This document shows positions 26,315 to 36,682 of a DNA stretch of 64,000 bases, piece by piece. Source of the stretch: Burkholderia cepacia (GTDB taxonomy: Bacteria > Pseudomonadota > Gammaproteobacteria > Burkholderiales > Burkholderiaceae); the NCBI RefSeq assembly GCF_001039005.1, contig NZ_LDWR01000069.1:1-64000 (forward strand), written 5' to 3'. A program made the position numbers and the translations under genes. Under the pieces are notes generated by a model. It searched no databases, was not told where the DNA came from, and saw only the letters and a program-made list of their open reading frames with translations. Position 1 is the stretch's first letter. Every line of letters starts with the position of its first letter.

Positions 26315-26572
26315 TTAGAACTTGAAAAACGAGCTGGTGAACTTCGAGGCGTCGAACCACGAACGTCCAACGACCACCCCAGCACCGTTATTGCTCGAGC
26401 TCGTGGGCGAAACGGGGCGACCATTGATCGTCACGTTGGCGCCCTTGCCGACACCGATGGCAACGCCGACACCATTATTCCCTGACGTACCAGCGTTGCC
26501 GGAGATACCTCCGGCGATCACCAGCCCGGCGCCAGAAATCTGCCTTGCTTCAGAAACATTCAATTCACGCAT
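26315..26572 (-). CDS. Putative class II bacteriocin/microcin precursor with double-glycine-type leader
   Basis: An 85-residue peptide. The leader is MRELNVSEARQISGA: with cleavage after GA it has L at -12, E at -8, I at -4 and G at -2, the pattern read by C39 peptidase exporters. The mature part (about 70 residues) is rich in glycine, serine and asparagine (GGISGNAGTSGNNGVGVAIG), has no cysteine, and ends in aromatic residues SSFFKF. The start was chosen at 26572 because the leader begins there and GAGG stands ahead; an ATG at 26614 would break the leader. It is monocistronic with its own terminator. No immunity gene was found beside it. The matching TolC-HlyD-C39 exporter is at 48.9-53.7 kb. 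Activity is inferred, not shown. Confidence 0.75.
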   Translation of the reverse strand: MRELNVSEARQISGAGLVIAGGISGNAGTSGNNGVGVAIGVGKGANVTINGRPVSPTSSSNNGAGVVVGRSWFDASKFTSSFFKF

Positions 26573-26689
26573 GTTATGCAATCCTCTATTAACGACGTGT
26601 GCTGAAATTATCAACTCAGATACCGACTGTATGTCGGCTGCAGCACCATTGCAATGTAACGAACCAACGAATCAAGCGCAATTGGACAA

Positions 26690-26900
26690 GTTCGATTTCG
26701 ACCACGAAGCACGCAATTCAGCAGAACTATCGCACAAAATGTCGCAGACGGAGAACAGCTGCACGGGCGTCGTCGATTCTTGATTCCGGCCTCCGTAGTC
26801 GTATCCGCTTGGAGCTGGTTCAGGCAAACGCGGCGCAGGATCGCAAAATTCTGGGCGGCGTCGATGATGCGAATCCTGCATTGATCTTCCCCCAACTCGA
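26690..26900 (-). pseudogene. 3' fragment of an ISAs1-family transposase
   Basis: Reads EDQCRIRIIDAAQNFAILRR then VCLNQLQADTTTEAGIKNRR, the typical C-terminus of ISAs1 transposases. The rest of the gene is absent. It lies between the sensor kinase stop and the peptide gene. The stretch after the transposase end also resembles that after the ISAs1 copy at 32.4 kb. Confidence 0.8.
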
Positions 26901-26935
26901 TCTCTAACCTGCGTTCCGTTATGACACGTTTGTGA

Positions 26936-29900
26936 TTATTTGTTGCGGGACACCTTTTCGGAGTCAACTCGTTCTGGCGGCAGGTTGGCCCCACGCAAAC
27001 GATGACTCCCTGTGTTCCAGCGCCGCTTCGCAAGCGCGACGTGCAGATGCGCGAGTGTCACGGGCTTCGTCAAAACACGGTGCACGCCAGCTTGCACGTA
27101 GCGGCGCTTCTCGTCCGGCAACATATGTGACGTCACGACCAGCACGTCACAGGCGAACTCGCGATCGCGAACGGTCTCGGCAAGCGCGAGCGCCGACATG
27201 TCGGGAAGGTCGGCACCGATCATCAGCACGTCCCAAGTGCCGGTGGCCAGCGAATCGAGTGCAGCCTGCGCCGAGTCGACTTCGAACCCTGTGCAACCAA
27301 GCGCCTGAAATTGCTCGCTCAGCAGAGAGCCGTGGAGGACCCGATCGTCCGCCACGAGCACCCGCAATGACCCGCCAATCGCATAATGCGCGGAGGCTTC
27401 GAGCCTCCGAGAGGGACTTTCCATTGGGAAGTCCCTCCCCACCTCAGGGCCCCCATGATCGCTTTGCATCAGGGTCAAGTACAAGCCACAGAGTGAATAA
27501 CATGACACGCGAACTACGTTCCCCGTGTAATACGGCTCGAGCGGGCCATCGCGCGTCGCCAGGATGGTCCAGCTGTACACACCGTCGAGATCCACATGCG
27601 GCCACATATCGGGATCGCCAACCAGTATTACCGTGCCAAGCCGATCGATGCCGTGGTGCTGCACATCTAGCGGCCCGTCCTGGATGCGGACGTCGAAGCC
27701 CCATGACTTCAAATGCGGCAATACAAAATCTCGCCACTCAGGATGAGTGGCAACGAGGGTCAGGGTCCGACCGTTCGTCGCACGTCGCGCGTCGAATTTG
27801 GAAACGTCTACTCCAAGCGGAAGCCGCACCGTGAAGCAGCTTCCGACGCCCGGCTCGCTCTCAACCGAGATTCGTCCGCCCATCGCCGTGACAAGCCGGT
27901 CACACAACGCGAGTCCAAGTCCCGTGCCACCGAATCGCCGCGTGATCGACATGTCAACTTGTGAGAATGGCCTAAACAACTTGACCAAATGCTCCGCGGC
28001 TATTCCGATGCCTGTATCCTCAACCTCGAACACAATTTCCGATGCATCGCGGCCGTCGACGGCCACGCTGACTCGCGATGTAATACTGCCCGCGGAAGTA
28101 AACTTGATCGCGTTGCTCAGCAAGTTGCCAAATATCTGCGCTAGACGGGTCGGATCGCCACGCATTCGCTGGGCAACAGATGCGTTGATCTCACAAAACA
28201 ACTGCACCCCCTTTTCCTTCGCGACAAGCGAAAACGCGTCTAGCTCACGCTCGATCATTGCGATCACATCGAATTCGATTGATTCGACCGACATCGAGCC
28301 GGCTTCGATCTTCGAGAAATCCAATATGTCGCTGACGATAGCGAGCAGGTTCGTTGCCGACGTACGCAGCGCACGTATACGACCATGCTGGGATGCGTCG
28401 AGTGCCGAACGCTCGAGAAGTTCCAGGTTTCCGAGGACAACATTCAGCGGCGTGCGGATCTCGTGACTCATCGCAGCGAGGAACGACGATTTCGCGGCAT
28501 TTGCGGAATCGGCTGCGCGAACGGCTTCTTCAAGTTTCTGAAACAGCTGCCGCTTTGCAGTCACGTCGGCAAACACGGTGATCAACACATCCCTTCCCTG
28601 ATAGCGTCCACCACACACCATGAACTCGATGTGAGGATTTGCCGCTTCCACACCGGGCAACAGGATGTCGCCGGCGAGCACCTCGCAATCCGCATCGCCT
28701 ACCTGCCAGGCACCGACCACCTGGCTCGACAGCACGTGATATTCACCTCCAATCCGTTCGACCATTTCTTTTAGGGCAGGGCTCGCGAGCATGAAGTGCT
28801 CGTCGTCGCGCGCGATTAGACCAAGCCCGATCGGCGCCATCTCGATGACGCTTCGACACAGCGCTTCGCTATCGAATACGCGCTGCGATCGTACATATAG
28901 CGGCACGAACTCGCGCCTGTGAAAGCGCAACAGCAACGTCCACATGACCGCGAGCGCCGCCAGTGTTGCCGCCGCGACCGTTCCGGCGGGCCACGCCACG
29001 CCGCGCACGATATCGCCCCATGACAGTGCGTACGTGAGCGACCAGCCGGTCGAACCTAGATGATCGCGAAACAGCAAGAACCCGCCGCTGAGCATGGGAG
29101 CGCCCGGCGACGTGTCGTCCTGCATCCGATTCAGTTGCAGCAGGTACTGCACACGCTCGTTCGAGCCCACGACTCTCGGGTCCATCGATACCACTCCACC
29201 GTCGCTCGTCGTAATATAGAAGACGCCTGCGCGGCGGTAATTGTCGAGCCAGGACAACAGATATTCTGGGGAATATTCGGTTACCAGTACCGCAAATGGC
29301 TTGCCATGATCATGCGCCTCGGCCGCGATCCTGATCCTCGACTGCCCCGTCACGGGGTCGATGAAGGGCGGCAGCCAACGCACCTGCGGCCGCGCCTCAT
29401 CGGCACTCCGAGATGGCTCACCGAATTGGATGCGTAACGCATCGAACACGCGAGCACGACCTTCCGGTGAATCCAGGGCCGGATAATCGTGCTGCCGGTT
29501 CGGTACCAGCGCGAAGGCACCCGTGCGTGTGCTGTAGTGATAACCCTCCAGCGTGTGCCCTCGATTGATCGAACTGGCCGCGCAAATGCGAGCTAACAGC
29601 GCCGACATCGACAGATATCGCGCGACTTCGACACGATTGGTGGTTTGCTCCGGCACGCCGAGTACGAGCGACGAATAGGGCTTGGTCGCAAACTGCTGAC
29701 CGCTTCTGAAGAAATCGCCGAGCATGGACGCCGGCGCATTGCCAACCTCCCGCCAGATGAGCTGCACGTTCGAGACGCTGTTACGGAACGACGTCTCGCT
29801 CACCTGGATTGCGTTCATTGTCTGCTCCAGCCCGTTGAGATAGGTACGCCGCTCTCCTTCTGCATAGGTGTAGACGATCCACGTCATGCCGAGTCCGCTG

Positions 29901-29992
29901 GCAAGCAGAATCAATATTGTGACAATGATTCCGCCACCGAACACTGAAATGCTCTGGTAGCGGCGTAATGTTTGGAGAGTACTGTTTGGCAT
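26936..29992 (-). CDS. Hybrid sensor histidine kinase with degenerate receiver
   Basis: A 1018-residue inner-membrane kinase of the BvgS/RcsC type. TM1 at about residues 18-42, a large periplasmic sensor (43-325), TM2 at about 328-352, a PAS-like linker, HisKA with MSHEIRTPLN (H510), HATPase with LLSNAIKF and FGGTGLGLAL, a region without clear domain at about 740-870, and a receiver at about 880-1000. In the receiver the acidic VADD and the lysine LTKP are kept, but the residue in the phospho-acceptor position (MIGADLPD) is glycine 926, not aspartate. There is no Hpt domain. A second, intact kinase is at 38-41 kb. The kinase may pass phosphate through the partner or act as phosphatase or scaffold. 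Confidence 0.9.
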   Translation of the reverse strand: MPNSTLQTLRRYQSISVFGGGIIVTILILLASGLGMTWIVYTYAEGERRTYLNGLEQTMNAIQVSETSFRNSVSNVQLIWREVGNAPASMLGDFFRSGQQFATKPYSSLVLGVPEQTTNRVEVARYLSMSALLARICAASSINRGHTLEGYHYSTRTGAFALVPNRQHDYPALDSPEGRARVFDALRIQFGEPSRSADEARPQVRWLPPFIDPVTGQSRIRIAAEAHDHGKPFAVLVTEYSPEYLLSWLDNYRRAGVFYITTSDGGVVSMDPRVVGSNERVQYLLQLNRMQDDTSPGAPMLSGGFLLFRDHLGSTGWSLTYALSWGDIVRGVAWPAGTVAAATLAALAVMWTLLLRFHRREFVPLYVRSQRVFDSEALCRSVIEMAPIGLGLIARDDEHFMLASPALKEMVERIGGEYHVLSSQVVGAWQVGDADCEVLAGDILLPGVEAANPHIEFMVCGGRYQGRDVLITVFADVTAKRQLFQKLEEAVRAADSANAAKSSFLAAMSHEIRTPLNVVLGNLELLERSALDASQHGRIRALRTSATNLLAIVSDILDFSKIEAGSMSVESIEFDVIAMIERELDAFSLVAKEKGVQLFCEINASVAQRMRGDPTRLAQIFGNLLSNAIKFTSAGSITSRVSVAVDGRDASEIVFEVEDTGIGIAAEHLVKLFRPFSQVDMSITRRFGGTGLGLALCDRLVTAMGGRISVESEPGVGSCFTVRLPLGVDVSKFDARRATNGRTLTLVATHPEWRDFVLPHLKSWGFDVRIQDGPLDVQHHGIDRLGTVILVGDPDMWPHVDLDGVYSWTILATRDGPLEPYYTGNVVRVSCYSLCGLYLTLMQSDHGGPEVGRDFPMESPSRRLEASAHYAIGGSLRVLVADDRVLHGSLLSEQFQALGCTGFEVDSAQAALDSLATGTWDVLMIGADLPDMSALALAETVRDREFACDVLVVTSHMLPDEKRRYVQAGVHRVLTKPVTLAHLHVALAKRRWNTGSHRLRGANLPPERVDSEKVSRNK

Positions 29993-31384
29993 GGTGCGTC
30001 ATGGCGGAACCCGCGAGCGCGGTGAAGCAATGGTGAGCTGACATTGCGTCCGTCGTATTGTCGACCTGTTGAAAGACGTGGTTGCTAATATGCCAAACAT
30101 TTCGCCCGCCGTATGGGGTCGGCGAAGCATTTCATACACGTCAAGTCCTCCGAGACCGTAATTTCGAACTTGACCTATGCTTTATCGTCACTGGCCCTGG
30201 TGTTCTTCTCCGCTGTTATCTGAACTATGTTGACACCAGCTGAATGGGAGATACCGGTATGCCGATTGGTCGACGGCGGAGCCAGTGCCGATCCAGAGCA
30301 TGCAAGTGGCTTAGCTAACCTCGCACGCTCATCGTCACATACCAACGATAGATACTTCTTCGCCCGGTTCCTTTCAACATGCTCAAACTTAGGTTGTCAA
30401 CGTGAGTGCTGACTCTCAGACCGACCACAGACTCTGACTCCTTCTTCCCACTCGTGGATAGCATGTCGCCGCTGTGCGTGCGACATCATTAAATATTCGA
30501 TAACTTCTATAAGAAACGTCCTTCTCGATTTCTCAGGAAGTAACGCGAACTCCAACAGTAAATTCAGTATCTTCACTTTTTGGCGCACAGAACTATCTCC
30601 TCCTGAGCTGATACAACGCGACGTGAGTCGAGCCCGTCCTACTACTTTCTCTTACCGAATCACCAAGTGACTTTTCAGATTTTGTCGCTACTGACATCAA
30701 TTCCGTTACAAGCCGTGCCTCCAAAGGCAGCTTGCTTGCCCACGTCAGCGCCACAGTCGACTTGATTTCGGAGAGTTCGCCACGGTTACCGAAACCGTCA
30801 CTTCCAATGATCAGACTATCGTCGAGGGTAGCGCCGACTTCCAAAGGCATCAAACACTCTCACAATGTTCGCTCCGAAAACGTGATACAACAAAAATTCG
30901 ACGAATCGAGATGATCTCGACAGCAATCCTGGTCTGCGACTAGATCTTGCGGATCTGGAATTCTGCTCTACGGCGATTGCAATCAGGTACGACGTGCTCA
31001 CACAGATCCGGCTTAGATCTACTGTCCGAATCGCCTCTCGACAATCCGTGTCCCTCTATCGCAGCCTCCCTTCACAAAATGGCTGTAGTCCATCGAGCAC
31101 ACTTAGCATGTTACGGGCTGCGCTCGACGCTGGAGTGATGGACCGATGCAAGGTTGACGCTCAGCAGAGACCCGATCTTAGAATTGTTAGTGTCCCAGCA
31201 CCATTGGACAAATTCGAAATTTTGGACTTTAAGTACGAGCAAACATGGCAATCGCACGAAATTTATAGATCGTTATGGACGGCTTATGCTTGCTAAAAAG
31301 CCAGCCCAAAGCACGATGTAGTGACTGATGCGCCGTAGAGAAGAGCCCGTTCGACAGCCCATCTTGCAGCAGGATGGTATTGAC
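29993..31384. other. 1.4 kb without recognised genes
   Basis: Lower-GC DNA upstream of the first sensor kinase. Short open frames occur on both strands, none with a recognisable family or convincing start. A stretch near 31205 (CATTGGACAAATTCGAAATT) resembles the sequence next to the ISAs1 remnants, so part of it may be old IS DNA. The kinase promoter should lie near 30000-30150. Confidence 0.5.
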
Positions 31385-32465
31385 TATCAAAGAACCAATC
31401 GACAGTTTTCCGGATTTGCGTAGCCCCCCGTCCCCGCATGATTTTTGAGAGATCCATTTTGTCTCGCTGGATGCGATTTCTGTCGGGGACGGATAGCCGG
31501 GTTGCGATCCAGATCTGGGGCGAATCGAAGCACGGTTGATTGTGCCGGTACGGGTCGCTGGAGTGCGGAATACCGTCGCACGATACGCTCAGTCGCGTTT
31601 CGCGGCGCTCGATCCGCCGGGGTCGAAGCTTGTTTCATTCGCTGAACGCCCGGACTCTGTCCTGCACTGGGCGACGAAGAGGTGACGATCCATGGCAGGG
31701 CCGGGCGAGGCTCACGCAGCGCAAACCGGCGTGGCATCGACCTGGCGTCGGCAAGGGCAGGCCAAATGGGTACCGCAGGGGCAAGTGTGGAGCATTGACA
31801 AGAGCCCCGAAATCACAGCCATCTCGGCGCGGCTCGAGGTGCTGCTGCTCAAGGGCGTGATCGTCAAGTTCGATGGATGGGATGCCAGTGCCAAATTTCC
31901 AGGAGCAACGTCAAAGCAAGCGGGGCTACGTTGGCGGTAACGGACAATCATTCGACGTTGCTGGGGCGGATCCGCTATGCACCTGCGTGCCATACCGTCG
32001 GGCATCACGGAATTGACAAGGATCAAGGACGTATCGAGACGTACCTGTGTACCGCCAGTGGTGTCCCGGTGTGCAGGGATCCCGATCCGAACTTATGGCC
32101 CAGGGAGTCAAGTTCGATCGTGGTGGTCGGAGCCACTCGGGAAATCGGTGACTACTAGATGACCGAGCGGAGTTACTACGCGTCACAGCCTGCCTCCCGA
32201 CGAAGTTCGAATTGCGCAGGCCGCGCAGGCCGCGCGGGCGTGCTGGCGTGCTGGCGTGCTGGCGTGCTGGCGTATCGAAGACAGCATGCACTGGGTGCTG
32301 GAGATGCCCTTCGGTGAAAACCAGTGCTGGGTTCGCGTCGGCAACCCCGTCCAGAATTTTTCGATTCTTCGCCGCATCTACTTGAGCCTTCCCATACGGA
32401 TAGGACTACGAAAGATTGCATCAAGAATCGACGGCGCAAAGCGGGCGCCAGCGACGGCTACAGGG
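31385..32465 (+). pseudogene. Near full-length decayed ISAs1-family transposase
   Basis: Pieces in changing frames follow the order of an ISAs1 transposase: SLDAISVGDG-like start, VEACFIR, DKSPEITAIS then LEVLLLKGVIVKFD, NHSTLLG, and finally MHWVLEMPFGENQCWVRVGN, PVQNFSILRRIYLSLP and IKNRRRKAGAS. Several frameshifts and stops make it inactive. The tail reads in phase into the autotransporter gene's leader. Confidence 0.8.
32238..32269 (+). repeat. Four tandem copies of an 8-bp unit
   Basis: GCGTGCTG is repeated four times in direct succession, with a partial fifth copy (GCGT). It lies inside the ISAs1 pseudogene, so any slippage would have no coding effect there. Just upstream AGGCCGCGC is also doubled. 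Confidence 0.9.
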
Positions 32466-32605
32466 CCGCTATTTTTCGGTTCCGACATATCGTCGATTGC
32501 CCTTGTGGCGCGTCGCTTCGAACGAAAATTCGTACACGTCCAATTTCATTTATCCCCACCCTTCGCTACTTTCCTCAATTCACACGAAACCCAGAAGAGG
32601 CAACA

Positions 32606-35584
32606 ATGCGATACAGGCATCAACGCGCCGGCGGGCTACCTGCGTCCGGCGCAAGGCGGCTCGTGCGTTCCGCGCTAATCGCCGGCGCCGTGCTGCCGCT
32701 CGCTGAGGCCACGGCCGGAGGCGCACAACGCGCGGACGGAATCGCGCTCGAGGTCGCGCCGGGCGACTACGCAACGACGATGTCAAGCCAGCATGTGCTG
32801 TACGCGGCCAACGGCGGCATACTGACCACGGCCGGCAAGGTACAACTGGCCTCGGCGGGGGCCGGCGCCGCCGGTGCCTATGCAACAGGGGTCGGCTCAC
32901 GCATCTCGCTCGGCGGCGCGGAAATTCGGATAACGAACACGGGCGGTACTGGCTTTCAGGCTCAGTTCGGCGGCACGGTAACGGCGCGCGACGTCACGAT
33001 CAACACCGAAGGTGCCAGCGGACATGGTCTCTATATCGACAATGGCCGCCCGGACGGTAGCACGCCAGGCCGGATCGACTTCGCCGGCGGCACAATCCAA
33101 ACGCGCGGACGCGAAGCGGCCGGCATCATGATCAACTTTGCGCCGGGATCGTCGATCAACGTGACGGATGCACATATCCGCACCACTGGCGACTTCGCAA
33201 ACGGCGTGTTTCTCAGCTATGACGACATCGGCGTGACGCTCGAGCGCGTGGATCTCGGCACAACGGCCGACTTCGCATCGGCCGTCTTCATGCCGGGGCA
33301 GTCGACGGCTACGATACGAGACTCGCATTTGCGGACCAACGGCAACCTGTCTCTCGGCGTGGACACCCGCGCGGCCAATATCGAACTCGCGCACACGCGT
33401 GTACTGACGCAAGGCGTGAGCGCGCACGGACTGTACGCGTCGATGGAGTATGCGGCAACGCCGACGGTGCGGGCGACTGATACTGACGTCGTAACAACCG
33501 GCAACCGCTCGATCGGTGCGGTGGCCCGACTCGGCGGCCAGGTCACGCTATCGGGCGGCAGCATCGAAACCTTCGGCGAGCGCTCGTACGGGTTGTTTGC
33601 CTCCGGCGCAAATTCGCTCGCGTCGCTGAGCGGCGGCACGCTCACGACGCATGGCGCCGGCGCCCCGGTCGTCTATGCGGGCACGCGCGCGCGCGTCGAA
33701 TTGCACAACACGGACGCGCGCGCCGCGGGCGACGGCGCGTGGGGAGCCATCGTCACTGGCGGTTCGTTCTCCGTCGACGGCGGCTCGCTCGCGAGCGAGC
33801 GCCACGGCGCCATCGCGGCGGCCGACGCAACGATCGCACTAAAGAACGGCGCGCGCGTAACGGGCGGCAACGGCATGCTATTGGCGGTTGATGCCGTAGC
33901 TGGCGGACCCGTCCGCCTGTCGCTCGACGGCAACGCGCATGTCGCCGGCGATATCGTGAACCTGCTGAACGACGATGGTCGGGTGTCGCCCTCAGTGACG
34001 AACGTCACGCTATCGAACGGCTCGACGTGGCGCGGCGCAAGCGACGCGGTGCGCACGCTGTCGCTCGACGGCGGCAGCAACTGGCACATGACTGGCGATT
34101 CGACGATCGGCCCGCTGTCGCTGAGCGACTCGGCCATCAGTTTCGCACCGCCGGCGCCGAACGCATTCCGTTTGCTCGTCGTGGCAGGCGACTACGCGGC
34201 ACGTCATGGCCGCATCGTCGTCAACACCGTGCTCGGCGACGACGCGTCGCCGTCCGACCGGCTCGTGATCGACGGCGGCCGTGCATCAGGCGATACAGCC
34301 ATCGTTGTACGGCGCACCGGTGGTGACGGCGCGCAGACGAGGGTCGGCATCCCGTTGGTCGAGACCCGCAACGGCGGCACGACCGACGCGACCGCATTCA
34401 CGCTCGATGCCGGGTCGGACGGCTACCGGAAGGGCTTCGGCACGCTGTCCGCGGGCGGCTACGACTACATGCTCGCGCGCGGCGGCAACGGCGGCCATGC
34501 CGAAGACTGGTATCTGGTGTCCGCGGCGAAATCTGTCGAGCCGCCGCCTGCACCCGATCCAGGCGAAGACAACTCGGGCCTCCATCCGGAAACCGTCGAT
34601 CCCGCTCACCCCGCCGCGGTCGCGCCCGAACCAGACGCCTATCTCGCGAATGCCGACGCAGCGGCGACGTTGGCGATCCACACGCTGCGCCAGCGCGAGA
34701 ATCTCTCTCTGCGCAGTGACGGCCCTGGCTCAGGCCAGCTCGACGGCGCTGTCTGGATGCGCGCGGAAGGGGAATTCGCGTCACATTCCGGCGGCGGGCG
34801 CAGCGTGCGCGGCAACGGCCGGGTCGTGCACGCGGGCGCCGACCTGCTGCGCTTCGACGACAGTCGCGGTGGCAGCTTCCGGCTCGGTGCGATGGGGATG
34901 TACGGCAGTTTCACGAGCTGGTCAACGCGCACGCTGTGGAACGCCGCCGAGCAACGCGAAGCGCCGGCAACCGCACGCGGCAGCGTCGACGGCTACAACA
35001 TTGGCTTGTACGGTACGTGGTACGGCAATCGGGACATCATGTCGGGGCTGCATGTCGACACGTGGTGGCTCTACGGCGCATACCAGAACACGATCGGCGG
35101 CAGCCTCATCGGCGATTCGTATCGGTCGAGCACGGTAACGGGTTCGGTCGAAGCAGGCTATTCCCTGCTGTTCTACGAGCATGGCCCATCGCGCTTCTTC
35201 GTCGAGCCGCAGGCGCAGCTCGTCTATTCGCATTACCGTGCATCGGCGCACAACGCACCATCCGGGCACATCGGGACGCAACACGCAAACAACATGCTGA
35301 CGCGGCTCGGCGTGCGCGTACATGGCGCGACGGCGATGCCGGCGGGACGCGAACTGCGGCCGTTCGTCGAAGCGAACTGGTGGCACGGCCCTGGTTCGCG
35401 CTCGCTGACGATCGATGGCAACACGTTCGACTACGCCGTGCCCCGCGATCGCGCCGGGCTCACGGCCGGCGCGACAGGGCAGCTGTCGAAGCGCATGAGC
35501 GTATCGTCGAGCATCGGTGTCGATACGGACTTCGGCGGCTACGCGGCCGTGAAGGGGCAGCTCGCAGCTAAGTACCGGTGGTGA
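32606..35584 (+). CDS. Autotransporter, pertactin-like
   Basis: A 992-residue type Va secreted protein. Signal peptide at about residues 1-38 (RSALIAGAVLPLAEATAGGA), a passenger (about 40-680) of repeating beta-helix turns such as TGVGSRISLGGAEI and VARLGGQVTLSGGSIETFG, a proline-rich hinge (SVEPPPAPDPGEDNSGL), and a C-terminal 12-strand barrel (about 715-992) ending KYRW with an aromatic last residue. It would put the passenger on the cell surface as adhesin or similar factor. The start ATG at 32606 has AGAGG ahead; a longer frame upstream is only the ISAs1 tail. It begins 140 bp from that IS remnant. Confidence 0.92.
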   Translation: MRYRHQRAGGLPASGARRLVRSALIAGAVLPLAEATAGGAQRADGIALEVAPGDYATTMSSQHVLYAANGGILTTAGKVQLASAGAGAAGAYATGVGSRISLGGAEIRITNTGGTGFQAQFGGTVTARDVTINTEGASGHGLYIDNGRPDGSTPGRIDFAGGTIQTRGREAAGIMINFAPGSSINVTDAHIRTTGDFANGVFLSYDDIGVTLERVDLGTTADFASAVFMPGQSTATIRDSHLRTNGNLSLGVDTRAANIELAHTRVLTQGVSAHGLYASMEYAATPTVRATDTDVVTTGNRSIGAVARLGGQVTLSGGSIETFGERSYGLFASGANSLASLSGGTLTTHGAGAPVVYAGTRARVELHNTDARAAGDGAWGAIVTGGSFSVDGGSLASERHGAIAAADATIALKNGARVTGGNGMLLAVDAVAGGPVRLSLDGNAHVAGDIVNLLNDDGRVSPSVTNVTLSNGSTWRGASDAVRTLSLDGGSNWHMTGDSTIGPLSLSDSAISFAPPAPNAFRLLVVAGDYAARHGRIVVNTVLGDDASPSDRLVIDGGRASGDTAIVVRRTGGDGAQTRVGIPLVETRNGGTTDATAFTLDAGSDGYRKGFGTLSAGGYDYMLARGGNGGHAEDWYLVSAAKSVEPPPAPDPGEDNSGLHPETVDPAHPAAVAPEPDAYLANADAAATLAIHTLRQRENLSLRSDGPGSGQLDGAVWMRAEGEFASHSGGGRSVRGNGRVVHAGADLLRFDDSRGGSFRLGAMGMYGSFTSWSTRTLWNAAEQREAPATARGSVDGYNIGLYGTWYGNRDIMSGLHVDTWWLYGAYQNTIGGSLIGDSYRSSTVTGSVEAGYSLLFYEHGPSRFFVEPQAQLVYSHYRASAHNAPSGHIGTQHANNMLTRLGVRVHGATAMPAGRELRPFVEANWWHGPGSRSLTIDGNTFDYAVPRDRAGLTAGATGQLSKRMSVSSSIGVDTDFGGYAAVKGQLAAKYRW

Positions 35585-36682
35585 AGGCGCGCGGACGCCG
35601 CGGATTTGTTCCGGAAGATGGAGGCCGCGTGGCGCCAACTGGTCGCTGATCGCCAAATTCCAGTGATCAAGGGTCACTTTTCTTCCGCGTACCTGTACCG
35701 GGCATCCTCCCCATGAAAATTTTGCCGAGATAGGCGCACACGTGGAGAGCTACTTCGCGTTCGGTGTTCTACCGCTGCGTGTGCAAGCGGACATCGAGGC
35801 TGGAAAGTCCATTGCTGAGATCGCGCGTGATCAGTGTGGCGGCGGCTCGGGCTGGAAAATCTGCGCCGACCGAAGGCGCGAGCGACCACATACAGAGGAT
35901 GCGAGCCGCAGCCGAGGTTGTTGTGGGCCAGCTAATCTTCCCGTCCTCCGGATCAAGACACTCGTTGGCTATCGGTGGAGCTTCGCTGCGATGTCGTTGA
36001 ACCAGTCTCACAAGCGGATCTCGCGGTCATCAAGGCGAAGCCCTAAGCGTCGCCGAGTTGTGTAACCGTGGCCAGGCGGGCGATCCGGCAAGACGGTTTC
36101 ATGGGCAAATACCACAGCGTGCGAAACCGGGGGCGGTGATTAGCACAGGTCGAACAACTTCTAAGTTCGTCCGTGTCCGCAAGGAGGAATCGGCAATGTG
36201 GCGTTAAATTGCTGCCACGTTGCTCGTTTGAGTTTAAATACCACACTCACAACACGTCTTACATCTATCGGCCCGGGTGTCACATGTCTGGCGGCCGTGC
36301 ACAGTTCCCCCGAAAGCGCTCAAGCGTCATATCTCACCGATAGATATCAGGAGTGCCGGAACGCGGATTCGAGGCTTGTCAAGCGGCGCCGACGCCCACT
36401 ATTGAACTCGGTGAGGCTCGCAGCGCCGGCCATTGTCATCCCTGGCGATAGAAAAGGGGGCCGATGCACTTGAGGTTTCGCGCGGTGTCCTCCGTGCGCG
36501 AGCAATACCCGCGAATACAGTTTCATACAAGTCATATTTACCGCCACGAAAGTTGTTGTTCAAATGGCGGTCAACAAATCGGTCGGTTGCCCTGCCGTCC
36601 CGTCGAAGTTCCCGATCCGGGGTACAAGTGGCAATACGCACACTTGCCCATCTTAATTGACATATCCGCGAAATTGCTGACG
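35585..36682. other. 1.1 kb without recognised genes
   Basis: Mixed-composition DNA. A short frame around 35742 (VESYFAFGVLPLRVQADIEA) looks somewhat protein-like but ends without a known domain. No terminator hairpin was found after the autotransporter. The promoter of the DUF1090 gene should lie near 36600. Confidence 0.5.

Noticed and set aside
26587..26614. TTGATA-16-TTAATA as promoter of the double-glycine peptide gene
   Set aside because: The -10 box would overlap the ribosome site, leaving it untranscribed; the real promoter must be further upstream.
32238..32269. Tandem repeats as a CRISPR array
   Set aside because: Units are 8 bp in direct contact, with no spacers, and lie in an IS pseudogene. 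No CRISPR repeats or cas genes were seen anywhere in the window.
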